Source: Acidobacteriota bacterium (GTDB taxonomy: Bacteria; Acidobacteriota; Vicinamibacteria; Vicinamibacterales; UBA2999). From it: DNA of 6,814 nucleotides. The DNA lies in assembly GCA_013813075.1 (NCBI GenBank), contig JACCSI010000304.1:1-6814 (forward strand). Direction: 5' to 3'. Positions 1-5,720 of this stretch are shown piece by piece; position 1 is the stretch's first letter; every line of letters starts with the position of its first letter. The notes under the pieces are model-generated. The model made no database searches and had not been told where the DNA came from. It saw nothing but the letters and a program-made list of their open reading frames with translations. The translations under genes and the position numbers were made by a program.

Positions 1-895
1 CCGCCATGACTTTGCCGACCAGGCGCTCGAGGGACGACTGGTCGAGCCGCAGCGCCTCCATCAACGAGTTCATCACGCGCACGACATCGTACTTGGCGTA
101 ATTCAACGTCTTGCCCGGTACGGCCAGCGGGTCGTCGAGCATGTGGCGGGCTTTGAGCTTGGCGAAGCGCAAAGGATCACGAAGGACCTCCGCGAGGTCG
201 TTCTGCATCAGCAGCGTCTCGTACTCGTTGACCGTCAACCCCACATTGCGTTCAGTCGGGTCGACGATGAGATCGACGCGCCCATGTTCGACGCCGCCTT
301 GCGACAGCAGTTGATTGACCGCGTCGAGCACGCCGAGCCGTGGGTCGGCGAGGTTGATTGAATCAACCGGATGCCTGGAGACGGGGATCCGCAGCGACGC
401 GCGCGCAATCACACGCTCCTCGTCATAGGCGACAATTTTCGTCGTGCGCTGACGCTTGATGGCGTCGGTCATGCCATCGAGCTCGATGAAGTACACCGGC
501 GCCTCGGGGCTGGTCCGATAGGTCACCACGTTGCGCATGCCGGAACCGATATAGGTCAGGTGCGAGTCGGCGTTTCGCGGCTCGACCACTTTCTGTGCGT
601 CGCTCAGCTCCGACCGAAGCTCCATGCGGTCGTGATGATATTCGCCACCCTGCGGGAAGAGCGCGTGGAATGCGCGGAAGAACTGCGACAGCAGGTCCTG
701 GCGGTGGTGCATGCGCGCGGAGAGACTTTGCTCGAGGTAACCGGCGGTCGTATGAAACGAGCAATACAGCGCCCGCTGGTGACGCCGCAACACATCGCCG
801 GCTTCGGCCGCAATGCGTCTGTTCACATCAATGGCTTCGAAGCGGCGCTGCGGCGCCAGAGTCAACTTCAAGTCGGTGGGCCGGTGCGACATCAT
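1..895 (-). CDS. YjbQ/UPF0047-like domain protein with extended C-terminus (3' end outside window)
   Basis: An open frame without stops runs from an ATG at 895 to the left edge (298 codons), so the C-terminus is missing. Seen: residues about 40-156 carry the pattern of the YjbQ (UPF0047) family, namely FHTTAG at 47-52, a Tyr-His-His at 86-88 after a helical stretch, an N-A-D-S-H-L block at 108-113, a Gly-Ser-Gly turn at 117-119 and a closing ELDG strand at 138-141. Known: some YjbQ proteins have weak thiamine-phosphate synthase activity, but the true role of the family is unsettled. Odd: ordinary members end at about 135-140 residues, whereas this one continues for at least 140 more, mostly helical-looking residues that I do not recognise. 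The start overlaps the ispH stop as ATGA and has only a weak Shine-Dalgarno, so translation is probably coupled to ispH. The family assignment is by eye and divergent; the activity is not established. Confidence 0.72.
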   Translation of the reverse strand, partial: MMSHRPTDLKLTLAPQRRFEAIDVNRRIAAEAGDVLRRHQRALYCSFHTTAGYLEQSLSARMHHRQDLLSQFFRAFHALFPQGGEYHHDRMELRSELSDAQKVVEPRNADSHLTYIGSGMRNVVTYRTSPEAPVYFIELDGMTDAIKRQRTTKIVAYDEERVIARASLRIPVSRHPVDSINLADPRLGVLDAVNQLLSQGGVEHGRVDLIVDPTERNVGLTVNEYETLLMQNDLAEVLRDPLRFAKLKARHMLDDPLAVPGKTLNYAKYDVVRVMNSLMEALRLDQSSLERLVGKVMA

Positions 896-2157
896 GCGCT
901 CGTTGAACCCTGCAGCTGCGAAACCAGGGCGCCCTCGCTGTCTGCCGCCGTGACGCCCTGCAACTCGCCGACCACGCGGCCGCGCACCGCAAGAATGCGG
1001 TCGAGGACCTCTCCGACGACGCTGTCGGGCGTCGAGGCTCCGGCGGTGATGCCAATCGAGATGGGACCGCCACCGAGCCAATGCGCGGTCCTATCGTCGG
1101 CGGCCGCACCGACGCGCCGGTGACGGATCGACGTGTCGTCAATACATCCCGGGCTATCGATGTAGTACGTCGCCACACGAGCCGCGCACATGCGCGCCAG
1201 GGCCTGCGTGTTGCTGCTGTTGTAGCCGCCGATGACGACCATCGCGTCGAGGCCGCCGGCATCGAGCATGTCGCGTACGGCATCCTGGCGTTCCTGGGTG
1301 GCCGAGCAGATGGTATCGAAGGCGCGGAAGCGGTCGTCCAGCGCCGCCGCACCGTATCGATCCAACACCGCTTGACGAAGCATCTCCTGGATATGCAGGG
1401 TCTCGCTCATCAGCATAGTGGTCTGATTGGCCAGACCAATGCGTTGCAGATGGCGATCCGGATCAAAGCCCGGGCTGACCGCGCCGTCGATAAAGCGCGC
1501 GCGCAGTTCAGACGCCGCGCGGCTGCCACGCACGAAGTCGCACACCAGCTGGGCTTCCGTCTCGTCACGAACGCACAAATACTGCCCGCCCTCATGGGTG
1601 AGCGCCTGCGACGCCGTCGCACGGGTCTCCTCGTGGTAATGCTTGCCGTGGATGACGACGGTGTAGCCGTCCCTCGCACAGTAATGCACTTTCTTCCACA
1701 CGTTCAGCACGCTGCCGCAGGTCGTGTCGACGAGGACGCAGCCTCTCGTCGTCAGAAACTTCATTTCCGGTACGGTGACGCCAAACGCTGGGAGCACGAC
1801 GACGTCGCCCTGCTGCACGTCGGCGTAGCGCACGAGGGGATCGGTGGCTTCCGGCAGAATGCGGATGCCAAGGTCCTGTAACCGGGCGTTGACGTCCGGA
1901 TTGTGGATGATTTCGCCCGACAAAAAAATCGTCCGGTCCGGAAAGCGCTCGCGCGCTTGATAGGCGTAATCGACGGCGCGATCAACGCCGTAACAGAAAC
2001 CGAATTCCCGCGCCAGTTTGATGCGCAAGTCCCCGGCACGAGCCTCGAAATTAAGCTCCTTCAGCCGATCGACGCTGGAGCTTCTGTAGGTTCGCAGCAA
2101 CACAGGCAACACGGCCTGTTTGAGTCCGAACCCTCGCTGGAAATAATTATCGGGCAC
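892..2157 (-). CDS. ispH: 4-hydroxy-3-methylbut-2-enyl diphosphate reductase (long, plant/cyanobacterial type)
   Basis: IspH (LytB) is the cytosolic [4Fe-4S] enzyme that reductively converts HMBPP into IPP and DMAPP, the last step of the MEP isoprenoid pathway. Seen: the three cluster cysteines lie in GFCYGV (C55), DTTCGS (C147) and DTICSATQERQ (C284). A GEIIHN motif (H85), an HEET motif (H175, E177), GGYNSSNT and a late SPGC segment also fit the family. At 421 residues it is about 100 longer than the E. coli form. Its N-terminal block NYFQRGFG, and Phe in PAFGV where the short form has His, match the plant/cyanobacterial type. That N-terminal match supports the GTG start at 2157, although the GGGAG upstream (2160-2164) is only 2 nt away. 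About 30 residues after the core look unconserved. The stop overlaps the next gene by ATGA. The call is secure. Confidence 0.96.
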   Translation of the reverse strand: MPDNYFQRGFGLKQAVLPVLLRTYRSSSVDRLKELNFEARAGDLRIKLAREFGFCYGVDRAVDYAYQARERFPDRTIFLSGEIIHNPDVNARLQDLGIRILPEATDPLVRYADVQQGDVVVLPAFGVTVPEMKFLTTRGCVLVDTTCGSVLNVWKKVHYCARDGYTVVIHGKHYHEETRATASQALTHEGGQYLCVRDETEAQLVCDFVRGSRAASELRARFIDGAVSPGFDPDRHLQRIGLANQTTMLMSETLHIQEMLRQAVLDRYGAAALDDRFRAFDTICSATQERQDAVRDMLDAGGLDAMVVIGGYNSSNTQALARMCAARVATYYIDSPGCIDDTSIRHRRVGAAADDRTAHWLGGGPISIGITAGASTPDSVVGEVLDRILAVRGRVVGELQGVTAADSEGALVSQLQGSTSA

Positions 2158-2375
2158 CGCTCCCTACAGAATAGCCGAGGTTCTCGGTCTGCTAGCGGGT
2201 TCTTTGGTCGGACGGCGTGGTCGACTGGCGTTCGCATAACCGCCTCCCGAAGAGCTGTTCTGAGCACTCGCGTGTGGCGCGTTGACGCACCCCGGGCGTC
2301 GTGCACGTCTGGTCGCAGCCACTGAAGGAGTTTCGAGCCCAAGGGGAATACGGGAAAGCGGGACCCGCGAAGCAA
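2158..2375. other. non-coding stretch upstream of ispH
   Basis: This stretch separates the terminator behind the SWIB gene from the ispH start and should hold the ispH promoter. I found no convincing -35/-10 pair on the minus strand. A TATTCT is present close to the start, but without a good -35 at the right distance. A small perfect hairpin (CCGAG, 3-nt loop, CTCGG) lies at 2175-2187, just upstream of the ribosome binding site. Open frames crossing this region look like chance frames. Confidence 0.4.
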
Positions 2376-2407
2376 AGCGCGTCGCCCTTGACCAGGGACG
2401 ACGCGCT
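2376..2407 (-). terminator. probable intrinsic terminator of the SWIB gene
   Basis: Arms 2376-2388 and 2394-2407 form a 13-bp GC-rich stem with one bulged base (2398) and a 5-nt loop. Read on the minus strand, the stem is followed by a short T-rich tail (TTTGCTT). It begins 25 nt after the stop codon of the SWIB gene, where a terminator would be expected. The tail is interrupted, so termination may be incomplete. Confidence 0.65.
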
Positions 2408-2432
2408 CAGAGGGTGGAGTGGCGTCGGCGTC

Positions 2433-2801
2433 TTACTTCTTGAGGTGCTTGCCGACGAGCTTAGTCATCTCGAACATGTTGACGGTACTCTTGCCGCCGA
2501 ACACGGTCTTGAGCGCAGCGTCGGCCTTGATCATCCGTTTGTTCTTCGGGTCCTGCAGGTCGTTCTTCTTGATGTAGGCCCAAAGCTTCTTCGTCACTTC
2601 CGTGCGCGGCAGCGGTTTCTCGCCGACGATCTCCGCCAGCGCGGGGCTTGGCGTCACAGGCGCCATGAATGCCGCATTCGCCGTGCGAACACCCTTCTTT
2701 GCGCTCTTTGCCTTCGTCGCCGTCTTCGCGGTCTTCGCGGACTTTGCCGTCGTCGCGGACTTTGCAGTCGTCGCGGTCTTGGCCTTCTTTGCCTTAGCCA
2801 T
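2433..2801 (-). CDS. SWIB/MDM2-domain protein with histone-H1-like basic tail
   Basis: This 122-residue protein has two parts. Residues 1-44 are almost wholly Lys, Ala, Thr and Ser in repeated AKS/AKT/TAK units, like the tails of histone H1 and of bacterial H1-like proteins. Residues about 46-122 are a SWIB domain: the PLPRTEVTKKLWAYIKKN helix segment, then LQDPKNKRMI, then a Phe-Gly-Gly turn and the closing NMFEMTKLVGKHL helix. Known: SWIB domains occur in eukaryotic SWI/SNF subunits and, in bacteria, as small free proteins or as a tail on chlamydial topoisomerase. Inferred role: nucleoid binding or modulation of DNA structure or transcription, with the tail contacting DNA. Its own Shine-Dalgarno AGGAG (2807-2811, 5-nt spacer) sets the ATG start. 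Non-coding DNA on both sides and a following hairpin suggest a single-gene transcript. The domain call is firm, the function is not. Confidence 0.93.
   Translation of the reverse strand: MAKAKKAKTATTAKSATTAKSAKTAKTATKAKSAKKGVRTANAAFMAPVTPSPALAEIVGEKPLPRTEVTKKLWAYIKKNDLQDPKNKRMIKADAALKTVFGGKSTVNMFEMTKLVGKHLKK
2722..2776. repeat. short tandem repeats in the basic tail of the SWIB gene
   Basis: Two adjacent 18-nt units (2741-2758 and 2759-2776) differ at one position, and next to them a 9-nt unit is repeated (2722-2730 and 2731-2739). They encode the Lys/Ala/Ser/Thr units of the tail. Unit lengths are multiples of three, so copy-number change by slippage would alter tail length without breaking the frame. 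Confidence 0.8.
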
Positions 2802-3078
2802 CTGTTCTCCTATGAACGCGCTCTAGGCGCTGGCCGTCGGTTGCTCAAACGGCACAGAGAGAAGATACACCCAAACAGCGCGACACTCGCGTGCTTTTCG
2901 CGCTCTTCCCACTCTGTACGACCCTCTTTCCCTCGGGGAGGACCACATGGCTGCAGGAACCGCTCGGATTGAGCTCGTTCGATTCAAACGCTCAACATCC
3001 GACCACACCGCGTGCGCCGCGACCGCGGTTTTACCCCGCGCCGCGCCGCGAACCGTCGAGGGTTGACTCCGCCCGCTC
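2802..3078. other. intergenic region between DUF1028 and SWIB genes
   Basis: This gap should carry the end of the upstream operon and the promoter of the SWIB gene. Near 3079 it is extremely GC-rich, with CGCGG/CCGCG repeats that can form only short stems and have no T-tract, so I do not call a terminator. On the minus strand, a TTGAGC and a TAGAGC 17 nt apart end at about 2818, close to the SWIB start. This is a weak sigma-70-like match only. I see no RNA gene. Confidence 0.35.
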
Positions 3079-4218
3079 CTACGGTGTTTTGCGCTTCGTG
3101 AGGTATGCGGCACGCAGCGCGTCGATGACGCGTTCGTCGACCAGACCCACCGGGTTGCCCTGATAGTTGAGGCCTTTGTCGGCGCGGAACTTGTCGACAG
3201 ACGCCATGGCTTCGTCGTCGTAGACCGCGTATTCCCGCTGATACTCCTGCGCGATGCGACGGGATTCCGCCTGCAGCTTGTCGGCGGCCGCCGGGTCGGA
3301 CTTACGCAGTTCCGCGAGTCTCTGGTTGTTGTTGCCGCCCTGCGGTGCCTCGGGAAATGCCGCAAGTGCCGGACGCCAGTAGCCGAGCGCGTGCAGCATC
3401 CGCTTCAAATCGACGACATCGGTGCCCTCGACGCGGGAGAACTGGCGATACCCCAACACGCGTCCCGTGGTCAGGTAGATGCGCTTCATTTCGGCGACCG
3501 GTTCGACGTGCTCGCCGACGTCGATCGCGAGGGCGATGTTGTCGCCGCCGCGGCCGGGGGTATTGGGGTCGGCCACTTTAATGGCGGCCGATTGGAGGTT
3601 GCCCCATCGCCGGTCGCCGCCCTTCGATTGGCCGGCAGCCATGGCGAGAATCATCCGGTGGGCGAGCGGCATGCCTGTGCCTTCTGTTGATTCGAACTCG
3701 GCGGCCACGGCTTCTACCACCTCCGGACCGACCATGATGTTCGCCTGTACGGTGTAGTTCTCGCCCTGACGGCTGCCCGCCCAGTTGCCGTTGTTCTTGC
3801 CGGTGTGGGCCGCAGCGCGCCCCTTCATATCGATGAGGCCAACCTGGCGGGACTCGCGCTGCTGATCGTCCGCCAGCAACTGCTGTAATACGGCCTGCGG
3901 CTCGACGCCTTTCGCGATCAGATCGAGTCCGCGTGGCCCGTACTCGACCATCGTTGATGCCTGGGTGCAGACGGCGCCCACAGCAGCACGGACGTGCGGC
4001 ACGGCGCGTCCGACAAACGGCACGCGCGTGGTGACGGCCGCGCCAGACTGGCCGGTGGCGGGATCGACCGCGCAGAGCGAAAACGTGGAGTACTGGGGCA
4101 GCCCCTCGTCATTGATGACGACGCCGTCCGACGCGCGTCGTGGCTCCTGCCCAGACGCGTACGATGGCAGGACAAGGCCGGCGCAAAGGGTGACAACGGC
4201 ACAGAACTGACGACCCAT
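3079..4218 (-). CDS. secreted DUF1028 protein with peptidoglycan-binding-like C-terminus
   Basis: This 379-residue protein begins with a signal peptide (hydrophobic 5-20, likely cleavage near ASG at 21-23), so it should act outside the cytoplasm. Residues about 43-248 are a DUF1028 domain, related to Ntn hydrolases. The signature blocks are YSTFSLCAVDPATGQ, VGAVCTQAST, YGPRGLDL, RQVGLID, HTG with WAG (138-148), NIMVG, GGDRRWGNLQSAA and VDVGEHVEPV-like residues near 231-240. Residues 266-283 (VVDLKRMLHALGYW) and 335-373 resemble the putative peptidoglycan-binding domain often attached to DUF1028. Between them lies a charged, probably helical insert (about 297-330). Known: DUF1028 has no firmly assigned substrate; hydrolase or amidase activity is inferred from its fold. 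A strong Shine-Dalgarno upstream (AGGAGG) fixes the ATG start. It is the last gene of the four-gene cluster, 16 nt after its neighbour. Confidence 0.9.
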   Translation of the reverse strand: MGRQFCAVVTLCAGLVLPSYASGQEPRRASDGVVINDEGLPQYSTFSLCAVDPATGQSGAAVTTRVPFVGRAVPHVRAAVGAVCTQASTMVEYGPRGLDLIAKGVEPQAVLQQLLADDQQRESRQVGLIDMKGRAAAHTGKNNGNWAGSRQGENYTVQANIMVGPEVVEAVAAEFESTEGTGMPLAHRMILAMAAGQSKGGDRRWGNLQSAAIKVADPNTPGRGGDNIALAIDVGEHVEPVAEMKRIYLTTGRVLGYRQFSRVEGTDVVDLKRMLHALGYWRPALAAFPEAPQGGNNNQRLAELRKSDPAAADKLQAESRRIAQEYQREYAVYDDEAMASVDKFRADKGLNYQGNPVGLVDERVIDALRAAYLTKRKTP

Positions 4219-4222
4219 GATT

Positions 4223-4228
4223 CCTCCT
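4223..4228 (-). promoter_or_regulatory. strong ribosome binding site of the DUF1028 gene
   Basis: A full AGGAGG on the minus strand, 4 nt before the ATG at 4218 and inside the 16-nt gap after the preceding gene. It decides the start over longer or shorter alternatives and is the best Shine-Dalgarno in the window, suggesting this gene is translated strongly on its own. Confidence 0.85.
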
Positions 4229-4234
4229 GAAGGC

Positions 4235-4864
4235 TCACTCTAACGAGATTGGCGCCATGCAATCGCTTTCGCCGGCGCGAAGCGGCAACCAGCTGTTGAA
4301 CGCCGCGTCGGAAGCTGCAACAAACAGCACTGGCGCCAGCGCCGACGGATTGTAGGCCGTATCGGGCGTGATGAGCGCGCTGAGACGCTCGCGAAACGCC
4401 GTGAACACCGGCGCGTCAAACAGCACGGCATAGAGCTGGCGAGTCACCCCCGGGGCGCTATCGCGCTTCAGCATCATGCACCGTGGCGCGAAGCCGCCCG
4501 CTTCGAGTCCGGACTCGCGCGCCGCTGCTGCGAGGGCCTCTGCGGTCGTGGTGCCCGCAAAGGCGGATTCATATTCCTCACGCAGCACCAGCGGAACCAG
4601 CGGAATGCTCGGACCGTTCATCGACTCGGCGGCACGCTGGAACAGTTGCCGGAAGAGTCCTGCCGTGATCTCTCTCGGCGGCCGCAGCGACAGCACCGGC
4701 GCTGACGGCGTCGACGCCGACTCGGTCGTCACTTTCCATCCACTCAAGTGACTGCGCTGCATCGTGTAAGGCGCGGACCGCGTATCCTGCGCAGATTGGT
4801 AGAACAGGTAACCCATGACGCACAAGGCAGACACGATTACGAGAGGTTTGACAATCCGCTTCAT
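4235..4864 (-). CDS. membrane-anchored protein of unknown function
   Basis: I do not recognise a family. The 209-residue product has a basic N-terminus (MKR), one hydrophobic segment (about 4-22), then a Ser/Thr/Pro-rich linker (about 28-64) and a C-terminal region of about 140 residues. This suggests an inner-membrane anchor with an exported domain. That domain has Leu/Ala-rich helices (66-80, 106-122), strand-like VTRQLYAVLFDAPVF (140-154) and PVLFVAASDAAF (178-189), and ends in LPLRAG..DCMAPI. Its only two cysteines outside the membrane segment are C129 and C202, which could pair. The start at 4864 is chosen because AGGAC lies 4 nt upstream; a longer frame to 4927 would overlap the methyltransferase by 56 nt. 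It begins 7 nt after the methyltransferase stop and ends 16 nt before the DUF1028 start, so it belongs to that transcript. Confidence 0.82.
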   Translation of the reverse strand: MKRIVKPLVIVSALCVMGYLFYQSAQDTRSAPYTMQRSHLSGWKVTTESASTPSAPVLSLRPPREITAGLFRQLFQRAAESMNGPSIPLVPLVLREEYESAFAGTTTAEALAAAARESGLEAGGFAPRCMMLKRDSAPGVTRQLYAVLFDAPVFTAFRERLSALITPDTAYNPSALAPVLFVAASDAAFNSWLPLRAGESDCMAPISLE

Positions 4865-4868
4865 TACC

Positions 4869-4873
4869 GTCCT
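4869..4873 (-). promoter_or_regulatory. ribosome binding site overlapping the methyltransferase stop
   Basis: AGGAC on the minus strand, 4 nt before the ATG at 4864, shares bases with the TAG stop of the methyltransferase gene (4872-4874). It supports the shorter start of the anchored protein and suggests re-initiation by ribosomes ending the upstream gene. Confidence 0.6.
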
Positions 4874-5720
4874 AATGGGCGACCGCCCTGGCGACGACGC
4901 GTATGCCGCCGAGTTTTCCTGCCACATAAAGGCCGACGAACGCGGTATACATCCGGTCCCACTTCTCGAAGTGCGCGAGGCCGAATCGGTCGATCGTCGT
5001 GTCCTTCAACGAGCGATACATTTCCAGGCGGCCAACCAGGATGTCTTTCCACGCGGGGGACAGATCATCGTGGCGCTGCACGGCGAAGCCGTTGGGCTCC
5101 AGCGAATCGAGGTAGTGCCCCGCCGTCACGATCGACGGAAATTGCATCTCGTCGGCCATCTGCGCCGACTCATCCCCAGTGAGCGGCGCAATCGAGACGA
5201 TGTCGGTGAAGGCGAGGATTCCGCCAGGCTTGATCACACGCCGGCATTCGCGCAGCAGCGTGGCCTTATCGTGGATGTGAACCCACGCCTCCTGACCATA
5301 CACGCGGTCGAACCTGGCGTCGGGCAGTGGCATGTCGGTCGCATCGCCCTGCACGAAATCCACGAGGCGTGACAACTCCACGCGTTCGGTCAGGCGTCTG
5401 GCGGAATCGACCCGGCTTTGTGTCAGGTCGAGCCCGGTCACCTTGCAGCCGATTTTGTACGCTAGCCATCGTGCCGGCCCCCCCAGGCCGCAACACACAT
5501 CAAGCACGACCTGACCGCGACGAATGTCCCCGGCGGCAGCGAGCCGCTCGGTCGCGTCGTAGCCGCCGTAATGGTCCTGATCGAAATCCTTCAACTCGTT
5601 TTCGGTGAGCGCGTCGAGGTCGGCCCCCCTGGCCGCGACCTTGCTCAGGATCTCGTGCTCGTTAATCGGGTGCGTATCGTAATAGCGGGTCACCGCCGCC
5701 GCATGCCGTTCGCCATTCAT
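4872..5720 (-). CDS. class I SAM-dependent methyltransferase, small-molecule type
   Basis: This 282-residue cytosolic enzyme transfers a methyl group from S-adenosylmethionine to an unidentified small molecule. Seen: motif I VVLDVCCGLGG (71-81), acidic D98 at the end of strand 2 (VTGLDLT) for the ribose, GDATDMPLPDARFD (125-138) for the adenine side, and motif III with KPGGILAFTDI (164-174). The N-terminal region has YYDTHPINEHEIL and an HYGG segment (50-53) before ATERL. The C-terminal Phe-x-x-x-Tyr-x-x-Gly-x-Leu-Gly-Gly-x-Arg pattern near 260-275 resembles the sarcosine/dimethylglycine and gamma-tocopherol methyltransferase group. That resemblance does not fix the substrate. The ATG at 5720 overlaps the stop of the upstream peptidase as ATGA, and a GAGG (5728-5731) lies 7 nt upstream inside the peptidase gene, so the two are probably translationally coupled. 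Confidence 0.92.
   Translation of the reverse strand: MNGERHAAAVTRYYDTHPINEHEILSKVAARGADLDALTENELKDFDQDHYGGYDATERLAAAGDIRRGQVVLDVCCGLGGPARWLAYKIGCKVTGLDLTQSRVDSARRLTERVELSRLVDFVQGDATDMPLPDARFDRVYGQEAWVHIHDKATLLRECRRVIKPGGILAFTDIVSIAPLTGDESAQMADEMQFPSIVTAGHYLDSLEPNGFAVQRHDDLSPAWKDILVGRLEMYRSLKDTTIDRFGLAHFEKWDRMYTAFVGLYVAGKLGGIRVVARAVAH

Noticed and set aside
371..1123. 250-residue plus-strand open frame
   Set aside because: It is antisense to the YjbQ-like gene and the ispH 3' end, which carry family motifs; its composition is that of a shadow frame.
1081..1881. 266-residue plus-strand open frame antisense to ispH
   Set aside because: It lies wholly inside a secure ispH gene, has an Arg/Ala/His-rich composition typical of GC-rich shadow frames, and has no recognisable motif.
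2061..2375. 104-residue minus-strand frame before ispH
   Set aside because: It overlaps the conserved N-terminal coding part of ispH in another frame, shows no domain, and has no ribosome binding site.
2960..3000. GTTCGATTC resembling a tRNA T-loop
   Set aside because: The flanking bases do not form a T-stem and no acceptor or anticodon arm can be drawn around it.
3010..3060. CG-rich repeats after the DUF1028 gene as a terminator
   Set aside because: Only about 5-bp stems with no following T-tract; more likely just GC-rich spacer.
2823..3365. 180-residue minus-strand frame across the DUF1028/SWIB gap
   Set aside because: Arg/Ser/Thr-rich low-complexity translation, mostly overlapping the DUF1028 gene in another frame.
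4865..4927. upstream extension of the anchored protein to a start at 4927
   Set aside because: It would overlap the methyltransferase by 56 nt and place a polar segment before the membrane anchor; the ATG at 4864 has a Shine-Dalgarno and a classical basic start.
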